Source: Chitinophagaceae bacterium
Lineage (GTDB): Bacteria > Bacteroidota > Bacteroidia > Chitinophagales > Chitinophagaceae
Direction of reading: 5' to 3'
Assembly (NCBI GenBank): GCA_003136915.1
Contig: PLEB01000350.1
Location: 1-6,182 of the forward strand
DNA: 6,182 nt
A program made the position numbers and the translations under genes. The stretch's first letter is position 1; the number at the start of each line of letters is the position of its first letter. A model generated the notes under the pieces. It saw only the letters and a list, made by a program, of their open reading frames with translations, was not told the origin of the DNA and did not search any database. Of this stretch, positions 1 through 5,641 are shown in pieces.

Positions 1-610
1 GTGTATCGGCCCAGCACATTACTTCCACCGGCCTTATGTCTTTACCAATAAAACTCCTTCCGATTTCCACGCAATGGCAGCCGAGGTCGAGGATGCAGCC
101 GCCACCTGCCTGTTCAAGATCCCAAAACCAGTCGCTGTGAGGACCGGGATGTGTTTCCCTGGACTTGGACCATAGTATTCTGCCGAGCGCACCATTCTTT
201 ACGCTTTGATATGCCTTTAGAAATTTCGGAGTATAAACGAGATCTTCCAGGTATCCATTGAAAATACCGGCTTTCTCTACTGCTTCCAGCATCCGCTTAG
301 CTTCGGCGGCATTCCTTCCGAGAGGCTTGGTGCTGATAACGGCTTTCTTGTATTTGCAACAAAGCATTACGGCTGCTTCGTGGAGATTGTTCGGAAGAGA
401 AATACAAACCACGTCCACTTCAGGGTGGGCGACCGCCTGTTCCATATCTGTTGTCCAGTTGGGGCAACCATAATCGGAAGCAAATTTCTTTGCGCTCTCT
501 TCGCGCCTTGAATAAATATGTACAATACGGTCCTGGCTTCGCTGTCCCTGCAAAGAATCGGCATAAAACCTGCCGATAAATCCTGAACCTAACATCGCAA
601 TTCTCGTCAT
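1..610 (-). CDS. Gfo/Idh/MocA family NAD(P)-dependent oxidoreductase, N-terminal part (C-terminus beyond left edge)
   Basis: Seen: about 203 codons are open from the ATG at 610 to the left edge. An in-frame TAA lies three codons upstream, so this ATG is the first possible one; a purine-rich AAGAAG precedes it. The protein opens with a Rossmann nucleotide-binding segment, [14 protein letters not shown] (residues 3-16, GxGxxG pattern). It continues with the family's [13 protein letters not shown] (68-80), a TKPLG motif (94-98) where most members have EKP, and [14 protein letters not shown] (169-182), which carries the conserved Asp175 and His179. Known: this family uses NAD(P)(H) to oxidise or reduce sugars, inositols and related compounds in the cytoplasm; Lys of EKP and the downstream His are the usual catalytic residues, and both are present. 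Inferred: it lies 32 bp downstream of a nucleoside-type permease on the same strand, so it probably acts on the imported compound or a derivative. The substrate cannot be told from sequence, and the missing C-terminal half limits the call. Confidence 0.93.
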   Translation of the reverse strand, partial: MTRIAMLGSGFIGRFYADSLQGQRSQDRIVHIYSRREESAKKFASDYGCPNWTTDMEQAVAHPEVDVVCISLPNNLHEAAVMLCCKYKKAVISTKPLGRNAAEAKRMLEAVEKAGIFNGYLEDLVYTPKFLKAYQSVKNGALGRILWSKSRETHPGPHSDWFWDLEQAGGGCILDLGCHCVEIGRSFIGKDIRPVEVMCWADT

Positions 611-642
611 GACTTCTTATTTAAATGATGATTAAAAGAGAA

Positions 643-1860
643 TCATTGGCCGCTGATCGCCGCAGCAGCCCGCTTCTCGCGGAAAAATAAAATAAAATAT
701 ATTAATACCCCCAGGGCAATGTATGCGGGAACATACCAGATCTTCAGCCAATCGTGACCAGGACCTGCTTTATAATTATCCACCACAAAACCGGAAAACC
801 AGGTACCGATAAACATGCCCACACCATATGTTGCAAAAGTAAAAAGACCCTGCGCCGCATTCTTGATTCCTGCACCGGCCTTATTCTCGGTATACATATA
901 TCCGGTAACGAAAAAGAAATCGTAACAAACACCATGGAGAATGATGCCAGCATACAGCATCCAGAGATTGCTGCCCAGGTTACCGTAGGCAAAGCATAGA
1001 TACCTTAACATCCAGGCCGTCATACCCATCATCAACATTTTCTTTACCCCGATCCGGTTAAAAAGAAAGGGGATGGCCAGAATAAACAATCCTTCGGAAA
1101 ACTGACCGAGGATCATTTTCGAAGCAGCATTTTTCATCCCAATCTCGTTTAAAAAATCATTGGCGAATCCGTAGTAAAATGAAAGCGGTATGCAAACCAG
1201 GATGGCTGCGATAAAAAACACCAGGTAAGACTTGCTCTTAAACAGAACAAATGCGTCTGTTCCCAGGGCTTTTGTCGCGGTTACTTCAGTTGACTTCGCT
1301 TTCGGCGGCGTATTGGGAAGAAAAAAACTGATCAGTCCGAGCAGGGCCGAAGCGCCTGAGGCAAGATAAAAAGTATTGAGCAGCGTAGTGCCCGACTTTT
1401 CCCATTGCATCCCGCCGATAAGCAAGCCAGCGACAATCCATCCGAGGGTTCCGAAAACCCGTATCCACGGAAATTGCCTGCCGGGGTCCCTCATTTGGTA
1501 AAAAGCAATACTGTTGGATAAGGCAATGGTGGGCATGTATAAAAGGGAATAGACCAGGATGATCCAGTAAAATGGTGAATTCACAGAAACGGTTGTAGCG
1601 GAAAATAGGAGGATAGCTCCCGCCAGATGAAGAACGCCCATGATTCGCTGGGCGGCAAAAAACCTGTCTGCAATCAATCCGATAAAAAATGGAGAGATCA
1701 TAGTAGCAATAGCCAGGGCACTGTAGGCAGCCCCGATCTGTACGCCGGTGGCATGCAGGTTCGTACCCATATAGGTACTCATGGTCACGTACCAGGATCC
1801 CCATACAAAATATTCCAGGAACATCATCAGGCAAAGGAGAAAAGCGGTGACAGGCTTCAT
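643..1860 (-). CDS. MFS transporter of the nucleoside:H+ symporter (NupG/XapB-like) family
   Basis: Likely inner-membrane proton-coupled importer of a nucleoside or similar small polar solute. Seen: 405 residues, close to the roughly 418 of E. coli NupG, with about 12 hydrophobic segments throughout. Recognisable family stretches, in order, are FLEYFVWGSWYVTMSTYM (14-31), the loop after helix 2 GLIADRFFAAQ (61-71), YMPTIALSNSIAFYQ (108-122), FPWIRVFGTLGWI (130-142), DAFVLFKSKS (202-211), QFSEGLFILAIPF (253-265), a lone MLRYLCFAYG (284-293), and AAQGLFTF..YGVGMFIG (335-352). The order and spacing match NupG as I remember it. Start: ATG at 1860, preceded by an A/T-rich leader without a clear Shine-Dalgarno. 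Context: first gene of a probable two-gene unit with the oxidoreductase downstream, divergent from pcm. In Bacteroidota such permeases are often found beside sugar-oxidising enzymes, so the substrate need not be a nucleoside. No regulator gene or clear operator is visible in the window. Confidence 0.93.
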   Translation of the reverse strand: MKPVTAFLLCLMMFLEYFVWGSWYVTMSTYMGTNLHATGVQIGAAYSALAIATMISPFFIGLIADRFFAAQRIMGVLHLAGAILLFSATTVSVNSPFYWIILVYSLLYMPTIALSNSIAFYQMRDPGRQFPWIRVFGTLGWIVAGLLIGGMQWEKSGTTLLNTFYLASGASALLGLISFFLPNTPPKAKSTEVTATKALGTDAFVLFKSKSYLVFFIAAILVCIPLSFYYGFANDFLNEIGMKNAASKMILGQFSEGLFILAIPFLFNRIGVKKMLMMGMTAWMLRYLCFAYGNLGSNLWMLYAGIILHGVCYDFFFVTGYMYTENKAGAGIKNAAQGLFTFATYGVGMFIGTWFSGFVVDNYKAGPGHDWLKIWYVPAYIALGVLIYFILFFREKRAAAAISGQ

Positions 1861-1908
1861 GAAATATAAATTAATAAAGGATGATACTATCGAAGTGAAA
1901 AGTTACTA

Positions 1909-2610
1909 ATGAAAAGACGCATTGTAAAAAATTCTTCATTTATCTTGCAGTGTATGCGTGTGTTATCCGATTCTTACCGCCATAAGGGTCTAAGAAAACA
2001 GCTGGTAGCGTTGATCAGGAGGAAGGGAATCACAGATGAGCGGGTGCTGGCCGCCATCATGGAAATTCCGCGCCATTTTTTTATTGATTCTGCGTTTGAC
2101 CAGATTGCCTATGAGGACCGTGCTTTCCCTATTGCTGAGGGCCAAACAATCTCACAGCCATATACGGTTGCCTATCAGACCCAGCTTCTCGAACTAAAAC
2201 CAAATGAAAAAGTGCTGGAAGTAGGTACGGGAAGTACTTATCAGGCATGTGTACTGGCCGAATTGGGTGCCCAGGTATATACAATTGAAAGGCAAAAGAA
2301 TATTTTTGAAAACAATAAGCAGTTCAGTTATCCTAAGAAATATCCGTCCATCCGTTTTTTTTATGGAGATGGCTATGAAGGGCTTCCGACTTTTGCTCCT
2401 TTCGACAAGATTATCGTTACAGCTGCTGCGCCGGAAATCCCACAAAAATTGTTGGATCAGTTAAAACCCGGAGGGAAAATGGTAATACCGGTAGGAGACG
2501 GCAAAGTGCAAAGCATGGTTCGGGTCAATAAGAATCACGACGGTTCAGTAACAGAAGAATCATTTGACGATTTTTCATTTGTTCCGATGATCCAGGGAAA
2601 AAATAATTAA
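1909..2610 (+). CDS. pcm: Protein-L-isoaspartate O-methyltransferase
   Basis: Transfers methyl from S-adenosylmethionine to L-isoaspartyl residues in age-damaged cytoplasmic proteins, starting their repair. Seen: 233 residues from ATG 1909. The segments are SYRHKGLRKQLV (22-33), IPRHFFID (53-60), the substrate-side signature QTISQPYTVAYQ (79-90), SAM motif I VLEVGTGSTYQ (102-112), Glu127 in YTIERQ for the SAM ribose, FYGDGYEGLP (151-160), FDKIIVTAAAPEIP (165-178) and LKPGGKMVIPVG (185-196). Oddity: motif I reads GTGSTYQ where GTGSGYQ is usual. Start choice: family members usually begin only a few residues before the YRHKGLR segment, so the in-frame ATG at 1954 (218 residues, beginning MRVLSDSYRHKG) is at least as likely. 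Starting there would also leave 93 bp rather than 48 bp to the divergent transporter gene. Neither ATG has a good Shine-Dalgarno. trmH begins 8 bp after the stop, so the two are probably co-transcribed. Confidence 0.95.
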   Translation: MKRRIVKNSSFILQCMRVLSDSYRHKGLRKQLVALIRRKGITDERVLAAIMEIPRHFFIDSAFDQIAYEDRAFPIAEGQTISQPYTVAYQTQLLELKPNEKVLEVGTGSTYQACVLAELGAQVYTIERQKNIFENNKQFSYPKKYPSIRFFYGDGYEGLPTFAPFDKIIVTAAAPEIPQKLLDQLKPGGKMVIPVGDGKVQSMVRVNKNHDGSVTEESFDDFSFVPMIQGKNN

Positions 2611-2618
2611 TCCATTGC

Positions 2619-3200
2619 ATGACACCTGAGAGAATTCAACGGTTTAAACAGGTTCTGGATAAACGCCAGAACGACCTGACCGTAGTACTGGAAAATGTTT
2701 CTGACCCGCATAATATTTCTGCCGTCATGCGAACCTGTGATGCTATCGGAATACAGGAAATCAGTGTATTGAATACGCGTATCGGACCCCATAAGAAATG
2801 GGGGGTCAAAAGCAGCAGCAGTGCAGCCAAATGGTTGACCATACAGCAGTATTCCGACCCCATTGAATGTTTCAGGATACTGCGTAAAAAATATGAACTG
2901 ATATTAACTACACATCTTTCTTCAGATGCCATGTCTATGTATGATATTGATTTCACACGACCGGTCGCCCTGGTATTTGGAAATGAACATGATGGAGTCA
3001 GTGAAGAAATCCGTCAATTGGCAGATGGGAATTTCGCCATACCTCAGGTTGGGATGATAAGATCGTTGAATATATCCGTCGCCTGCGCAGTTACACTTTA
3101 TGAGGCATTCCGGCGCAAGCATTCAGCCCGGCATTATGATACGGTAAAATTGGCGCCGGAAGAGTATGATAAGTTATTGAAAGAATGGGAGGAAAAGTAA
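2619..3200 (+). CDS. trmH: tRNA (guanosine-2'-O-)-methyltransferase, TrmH/SpoU family
   Basis: Cytoplasmic SPOUT-class enzyme that methylates a ribose 2'-OH, by family resemblance G18 of the tRNA D-loop, using S-adenosylmethionine. Seen: 193 residues beginning MTPERIQRFKQVLDKRQNDL, the typical TrmH N-terminal helix (Thermus-type TrmH starts almost the same way). Motif 1 is VSDPHNISAVMRTCDAIGI (27-45), with Arg38 at the position of the catalytic arginine. A GPHKKW segment follows at 56-61. Motif 2 is ALVFGNEHDGVSEE (117-130), and motif 3 is IPQVGMIRSLNISVACAV (141-158), which together form the trefoil knot that holds SAM. A short charged tail closes the protein. Length agrees with single-domain TrmH; there is no L30e-like N-terminal domain as in RlmB. 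Context: second gene after pcm with 8 bp between them. The TAA stop lies inside the first AAAAGTA repeat of the downstream terminator region. A sister SpoU enzyme with another RNA target is the main alternative. Confidence 0.93.
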   Translation: MTPERIQRFKQVLDKRQNDLTVVLENVSDPHNISAVMRTCDAIGIQEISVLNTRIGPHKKWGVKSSSSAAKWLTIQQYSDPIECFRILRKKYELILTTHLSSDAMSMYDIDFTRPVALVFGNEHDGVSEEIRQLADGNFAIPQVGMIRSLNISVACAVTLYEAFRRKHSARHYDTVKLAPEEYDKLLKEWEEK

Positions 3201-3227
3201 AAAGTAAAAAGTAAAAAGTCTATTTTG

Positions 3228-3246
3228 ATCACTTAAAGTGATTTTT
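3228..3246 (+). terminator. Intrinsic terminator-like hairpin after trmH
   Basis: ATCACTT (3228-3234) and AAGTGAT (3236-3242) are perfectly complementary around A3235. In practice this is a 5-bp ATCAC/GTGAT stem with a TTAAA loop, followed by a run of T (3242-3246). It lies 27 bp after the trmH stop. The stem is short and A/T-rich, so it is probably weak by itself. Confidence 0.55.
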
Positions 3247-3264
3247 AAGAGTGCTCTTTTTTTT
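3247..3264 (+). terminator. Second hairpin plus T8 tract after trmH
   Basis: AAGAG (3247-3251) and CTCTT (3254-3258) are complementary around TG, forming a short stem. It runs straight into eight T (3257-3264). It directly follows the hairpin at 3228-3246, giving two tandem terminator-like elements for plus-strand transcription. The tiny loop means only about four pairs can form comfortably. Confidence 0.5.
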
Positions 3265-3276
3265 AATTTTTACTTT

Positions 3277-4215
3277 TTAATTTTTACTTTTTAATGCTCG
3301 TTTCAAAAAATGTATGCTTACGTTCAACTCGTATCCAATCAGCAGGATCATAGAATTGATATATATCACCATCATAAGGATAAGGATCGTTCCGATAGAA
3401 CCATATACCTTATTATAGGTTCCGAATTTATTGACCCAAAAAGAAAATGCAAAAGTGACAAAAATCATCAGCATTGTCGCAAGTAGGGTTCCCGGGGAAT
3501 AAAACCTCCATTTTTCCTTCAATGCAGGTGCAAGGCGATAGATGAAAGCAATCGCAAAATAAAAAAGTGGCACGATCACGAACCAGCGTAAGGTTTTAAA
3601 CACGCCCCGCATGGAATGATTCCGGATGTTTAATTCCCTAAATAATAACCGAAGCAGCTCATCCTGGGTAACGAGAATTATAACGGATCCGATCACCAGC
3701 AGGAAAACCACGAGGGTCAACCTCATGGCTATTATCTGGTTTTGAAGAAAATTCCTCTTTGTATATTGGACCAGGGATTTGTTGAAAGAACGCATGAGGC
3801 CCAGCATAGCATTCGAAGAATAATAAAGCGCCACAATCAGTCCGATGGAGAGTAATCCCCCGCGTGGTTTGTTGAGAAAATCATTCAGAAAATCACTGAC
3901 CAGTTGATAGGTGTTCTGATTTGGGGTGATCTCCCGCGTAAGTATGAGTAATTGTTTCGTTAGCTTCCTGGAAACGGGCAAATAGGGGATGAGGGTGCAT
4001 ATAAAAATAGTCGCTGCAGGAATAGCCATTAGAAAACTGAAAGCGATGGATCTGGCACGGTCATTTAATCCTACTTTTCTTACCTGGCTGTTAAAAAAAA
4101 CCACGACCTCATAAAGCGACACGCCCTCAAAGCCCGGAGGAAATATTTTATTGGCCTTGTCGGCGACCCACCTTGACAAGCCATTGTTCCTTATGATTTT
4201 TTCAAGATTTGTCAT
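3277..4215 (-). CDS. YihY/virulence factor BrkB family inner-membrane protein
   Basis: Integral membrane protein of unresolved function; the family was once called RNase BN, a name since reassigned. Seen: 312 residues with about six hydrophobic segments near 56-78, 118-138, 163-183, 209-229, 241-262 and 274-296. Family hallmarks are RARSIAFSFLMAIPA (53-67), YYSSNAMLGLMRSFNKS (131-147), a polar link FIYRLAPALKEKWRFYSPG (224-242), and the last-helix signature YGSIGTILILMMVIYINS (271-288) ending in LLIGYELN (291-298). Start: the ATG (4215-4213) overlaps the mltG stop as ATGA, so translation is probably coupled. The final residues (RALKSKN) and the TAA stop are encoded by the heptamer array at 3260-3294. 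This suggests that the original C-terminus was replaced or extended by the repeat. Pairing with the peptidoglycan enzyme MltG fits an envelope role, but no activity can be assigned. Confidence 0.9.
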   Translation of the reverse strand: MTNLEKIIRNNGLSRWVADKANKIFPPGFEGVSLYEVVVFFNSQVRKVGLNDRARSIAFSFLMAIPAATIFICTLIPYLPVSRKLTKQLLILTREITPNQNTYQLVSDFLNDFLNKPRGGLLSIGLIVALYYSSNAMLGLMRSFNKSLVQYTKRNFLQNQIIAMRLTLVVFLLVIGSVIILVTQDELLRLLFRELNIRNHSMRGVFKTLRWFVIVPLFYFAIAFIYRLAPALKEKWRFYSPGTLLATMLMIFVTFAFSFWVNKFGTYNKVYGSIGTILILMMVIYINSMILLIGYELNVSIHFLKRALKSKN

Positions 4216-5267
4216 TGATTGCCTTTGGCTTTTTCGCCGATACGCATTTGTTCGTCAAGTGCTTTTTGGTATTCCCGCGCATTCTGCAGGTGCTCGGCAA
4301 AAGTTTCGGCAAAATTAGAATAGCCGGAAAAATCCGGCCTGGCAACAAAATACAAATACCTTGTAGCAGGAGCATTCAGAACAGCTTCGATTGTTTCCCT
4401 GGACGGTGTGCAGATCGGCCCCGGAGGAAGACCGGGATTCATATAGGTATTGTAGGGCGATGGTACCGTCAGGTATTTTGAATAAACTCTTTTCAATTCA
4501 AAATTTCGCAAGGCAAATTTTACAGTCGGGTCAGCAGCCAGTTTCATTCCTGCAGCCAGCCGGTTTAGATAAACACTGGCTATTTTAGGCTTATCTTCTT
4601 TACGTGTGGTTTCTTCCTCCACGATTGAGGCCAGAATATATGCTGAAATGGGATTGAGATGATGTGCTTCCGCGAGATGGATTCGTTCGGGAGTCCAGAA
4701 TTCTCGTGAGGTTATCTCCATTTTCCTGAAGATCCGGGATGGCGTAGTGTTCCAGAAATATGTATAGGTATCGGGAAATACGGCGGTCATTACCGTATTG
4801 CTGTCCAGCGCGTAGGCCTTCAGCGTATCGTCATTGTCCAGGTAATCCATGAATGAGGTGGAATCACATTCCAGCTTGCGTCCAACCATACCCGCCAGAT
4901 CCGATTTGGTCCTCAACTTGGTGATGACCAGGTTCACCGGAACCTGATGCCCGTTCCGCAACATTTTCAGAAGATTGAACAAGCTTATTCCTGATTCGAC
5001 TTCATACTTACCAGCTTTTATTTTTTCGGGATAGCCGGATCGTCTCGCCACCCAATCAAATACTGTAGGATGACTGAATACATGGTCCTCCCTAAGACCG
5101 GAGAACATGGCTTCATAATTCATACCCGTTCGGATATATAAATCGTATTTCCCTGCACTAAAAGCAGTAGAAGGCCCAAATAATAAATAGCCTGCTATGG
5201 CAGCTGCAATAAGAATAGCGGTTAGGAAAATGAGGAATAGCTTTTTCACTGTATTTGGATTAGGCAT
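4212..5267 (-). CDS. mltG: Endolytic transglycosylase MltG (YceG-like)
   Basis: Inner-membrane lytic transglycosylase that cleaves nascent glycan strands and is thought to set their length by ending elongation. Seen, numbering from the ATG at 5267 (351 residues): a single N-terminal membrane anchor at about 9-30; a LysM-like region with IKAGKYEVESGISLFNLL (83-100); then the catalytic domain with AVFPDTYTYF (162-171), LASIVEEETTRKEDKP (212-227), VYLNRLAAGMKLAADPTV (232-249), YNTYMNPGLPPGPICTPS (272-289) and the Ala/Pro-rich segment before LYFVARPD (305-312). Glu217 in IVEEET matches the catalytic Glu218 of E. coli MltG. Start: an in-frame TTG at 5279 would add four residues (MFIL), but the ATG is preferred. 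Overlaps the YihY-type gene by 4 bp (ATGA). The secG terminator ends only 10 nt before this ATG, and no promoter match was found between them, so transcription may come by read-through. Confidence 0.95.
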   Translation of the reverse strand: MPNPNTVKKLFLIFLTAILIAAAIAGYLLFGPSTAFSAGKYDLYIRTGMNYEAMFSGLREDHVFSHPTVFDWVARRSGYPEKIKAGKYEVESGISLFNLLKMLRNGHQVPVNLVITKLRTKSDLAGMVGRKLECDSTSFMDYLDNDDTLKAYALDSNTVMTAVFPDTYTYFWNTTPSRIFRKMEITSREFWTPERIHLAEAHHLNPISAYILASIVEEETTRKEDKPKIASVYLNRLAAGMKLAADPTVKFALRNFELKRVYSKYLTVPSPYNTYMNPGLPPGPICTPSRETIEAVLNAPATRYLYFVARPDFSGYSNFAETFAEHLQNAREYQKALDEQMRIGEKAKGNQ

Positions 5268-5277
5268 CAAAATAAAC

Positions 5278-5305
5278 AAAAAACCCTGTCATTGGAATGG
5301 CAGGG
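5278..5305 (-). terminator. Intrinsic terminator of secG, just upstream of mltG
   Basis: Reading the minus strand, CCCTG-C-CATT and AATG-A-CAGGG form a 9-bp stem with one C/A mismatch and a small TCCA loop (5305-5284). Six T follow (5283-5278). This is the clearest rho-independent terminator in the window. It lies 27 bp after the secG stop and 10 nt before the mltG ATG. Confidence 0.85.
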
Positions 5306-5332
5306 CTATCAATATCGTTTATTGTGCATGGT

Positions 5333-5641
5333 TTATTTTCCAGCAGGCATCTGGGGTAGGTTTCCGGAGGGGACCGAAGTAGGCGTTGCCTTTACATCTC
5401 TAACCCGGTTTGTACCGGCTTTGGGAATAAACAAGGTAGAAAAAATACAAAATAGGGCTACCACTATAGCGAGTAGCCAGGTTCCCTTTTCCAACACGTT
5501 ATTGGTTTGCTTAACACCCATGAACTGATTACTGAATCCGGCAACGTTTCCTGCCAGGCCGCCGCCTTTCGGATTTTGAATAAGGATGATAAGCCCTAGT
5601 AAAATACAGGCCAGTAACAACAGGATAACAAAAAAGATCAT
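5333..5641 (-). CDS. secG: Preprotein translocase subunit SecG
   Basis: Small inner-membrane subunit of the SecYEG channel that assists SecA-driven export. Seen: 102 residues with two membrane helices (about 2-21 and 54-72). They are joined by the family's conserved cytoplasmic loop LIQNPKGGGLAGNVAGFSNQ (20-39), followed by the FMGVKQTNNVLEKGTW segment (40-55). This loop with GGGLAG and a VLEKGTW lead into helix 2 is the form I associate with Bacteroidota SecG. The tail after helix 2 is Thr/Pro-rich and variable (76-102). Start: the ATG (5641-5639) overlaps the upstream gene's TGA as ATGA, so the two are probably translationally coupled. A strong hairpin terminator follows the stop, which separates secG from mltG. 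Confidence 0.95.
   Translation of the reverse strand: MIFFVILLLLACILLGLIILIQNPKGGGLAGNVAGFSNQFMGVKQTNNVLEKGTWLLAIVVALFCIFSTLFIPKAGTNRVRDVKATPTSVPSGNLPQMPAGK

Larger units (their letters stand above)
3193..3294. repeat. Inverted pair of heptamer tandem arrays between convergent trmH and yihY-type genes
   Basis: Left array: AAAAGTA repeated almost four times at 3193-3219. Right array: five TTTTTA(A/C) heptamers at 3260-3294, the reverse-complement type of the same unit. Bases 3199-3219 can pair with 3272-3292, with 20 of 21 positions complementary (mismatch G3211/A3280), leaving a 52-nt spacer that holds two smaller hairpins. The trmH stop (3198-3200) lies in the left array. The YihY-type stop (TAA, minus strand, 3279-3277) and its last codons lie in the right array. 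Likely acts as a transcription stop for both strands, especially the minus strand, where the left array reads as repeated T5 runs. Confidence 0.85.

Noticed and set aside
258..564. Short open frames on both strands inside the oxidoreductase gene
   Set aside because: They overlap the clearly conserved Gfo/Idh/MocA reading frame in other frames and their translations resemble no family I know.
611..642. Weak inverted repeat AATGAT...ATCATT between the permease and oxidoreductase genes
   Set aside because: The arms are only about six A/T-rich bases and no T run follows, so it is not supportable as a terminator or operator.
744..1834. Open frames inside the permease gene, including a 182-codon one at 1286-1834 on the minus strand
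   Set aside because: They are shadows of the permease, whose motifs run unbroken through the region; their translations are rich in Cys, Arg and His with no recognisable domain.
2194..3122. Minus-strand open frames opposite pcm and trmH
   Set aside because: They lie opposite genes with full conserved motifs, and there is no sign of dual coding.
3193..3294. Possible CRISPR-like or insertion-sequence-end signal
   Set aside because: The units are 7 bp with no spacers, and there is no transposase, terminal repeat pair around a gene, or target-site duplication.
5268..5279. Upstream TTG start for mltG adding four residues
   Set aside because: The ATG at 5267 gives a normal anchor-containing N-terminus. 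The TTG lies against the terminator T run and has no ribosome site.
5197..5528. Plus-strand open frames across the mltG/secG boundary
   Set aside because: They run opposite secG, the terminator and the mltG start, and have no recognisable domain.
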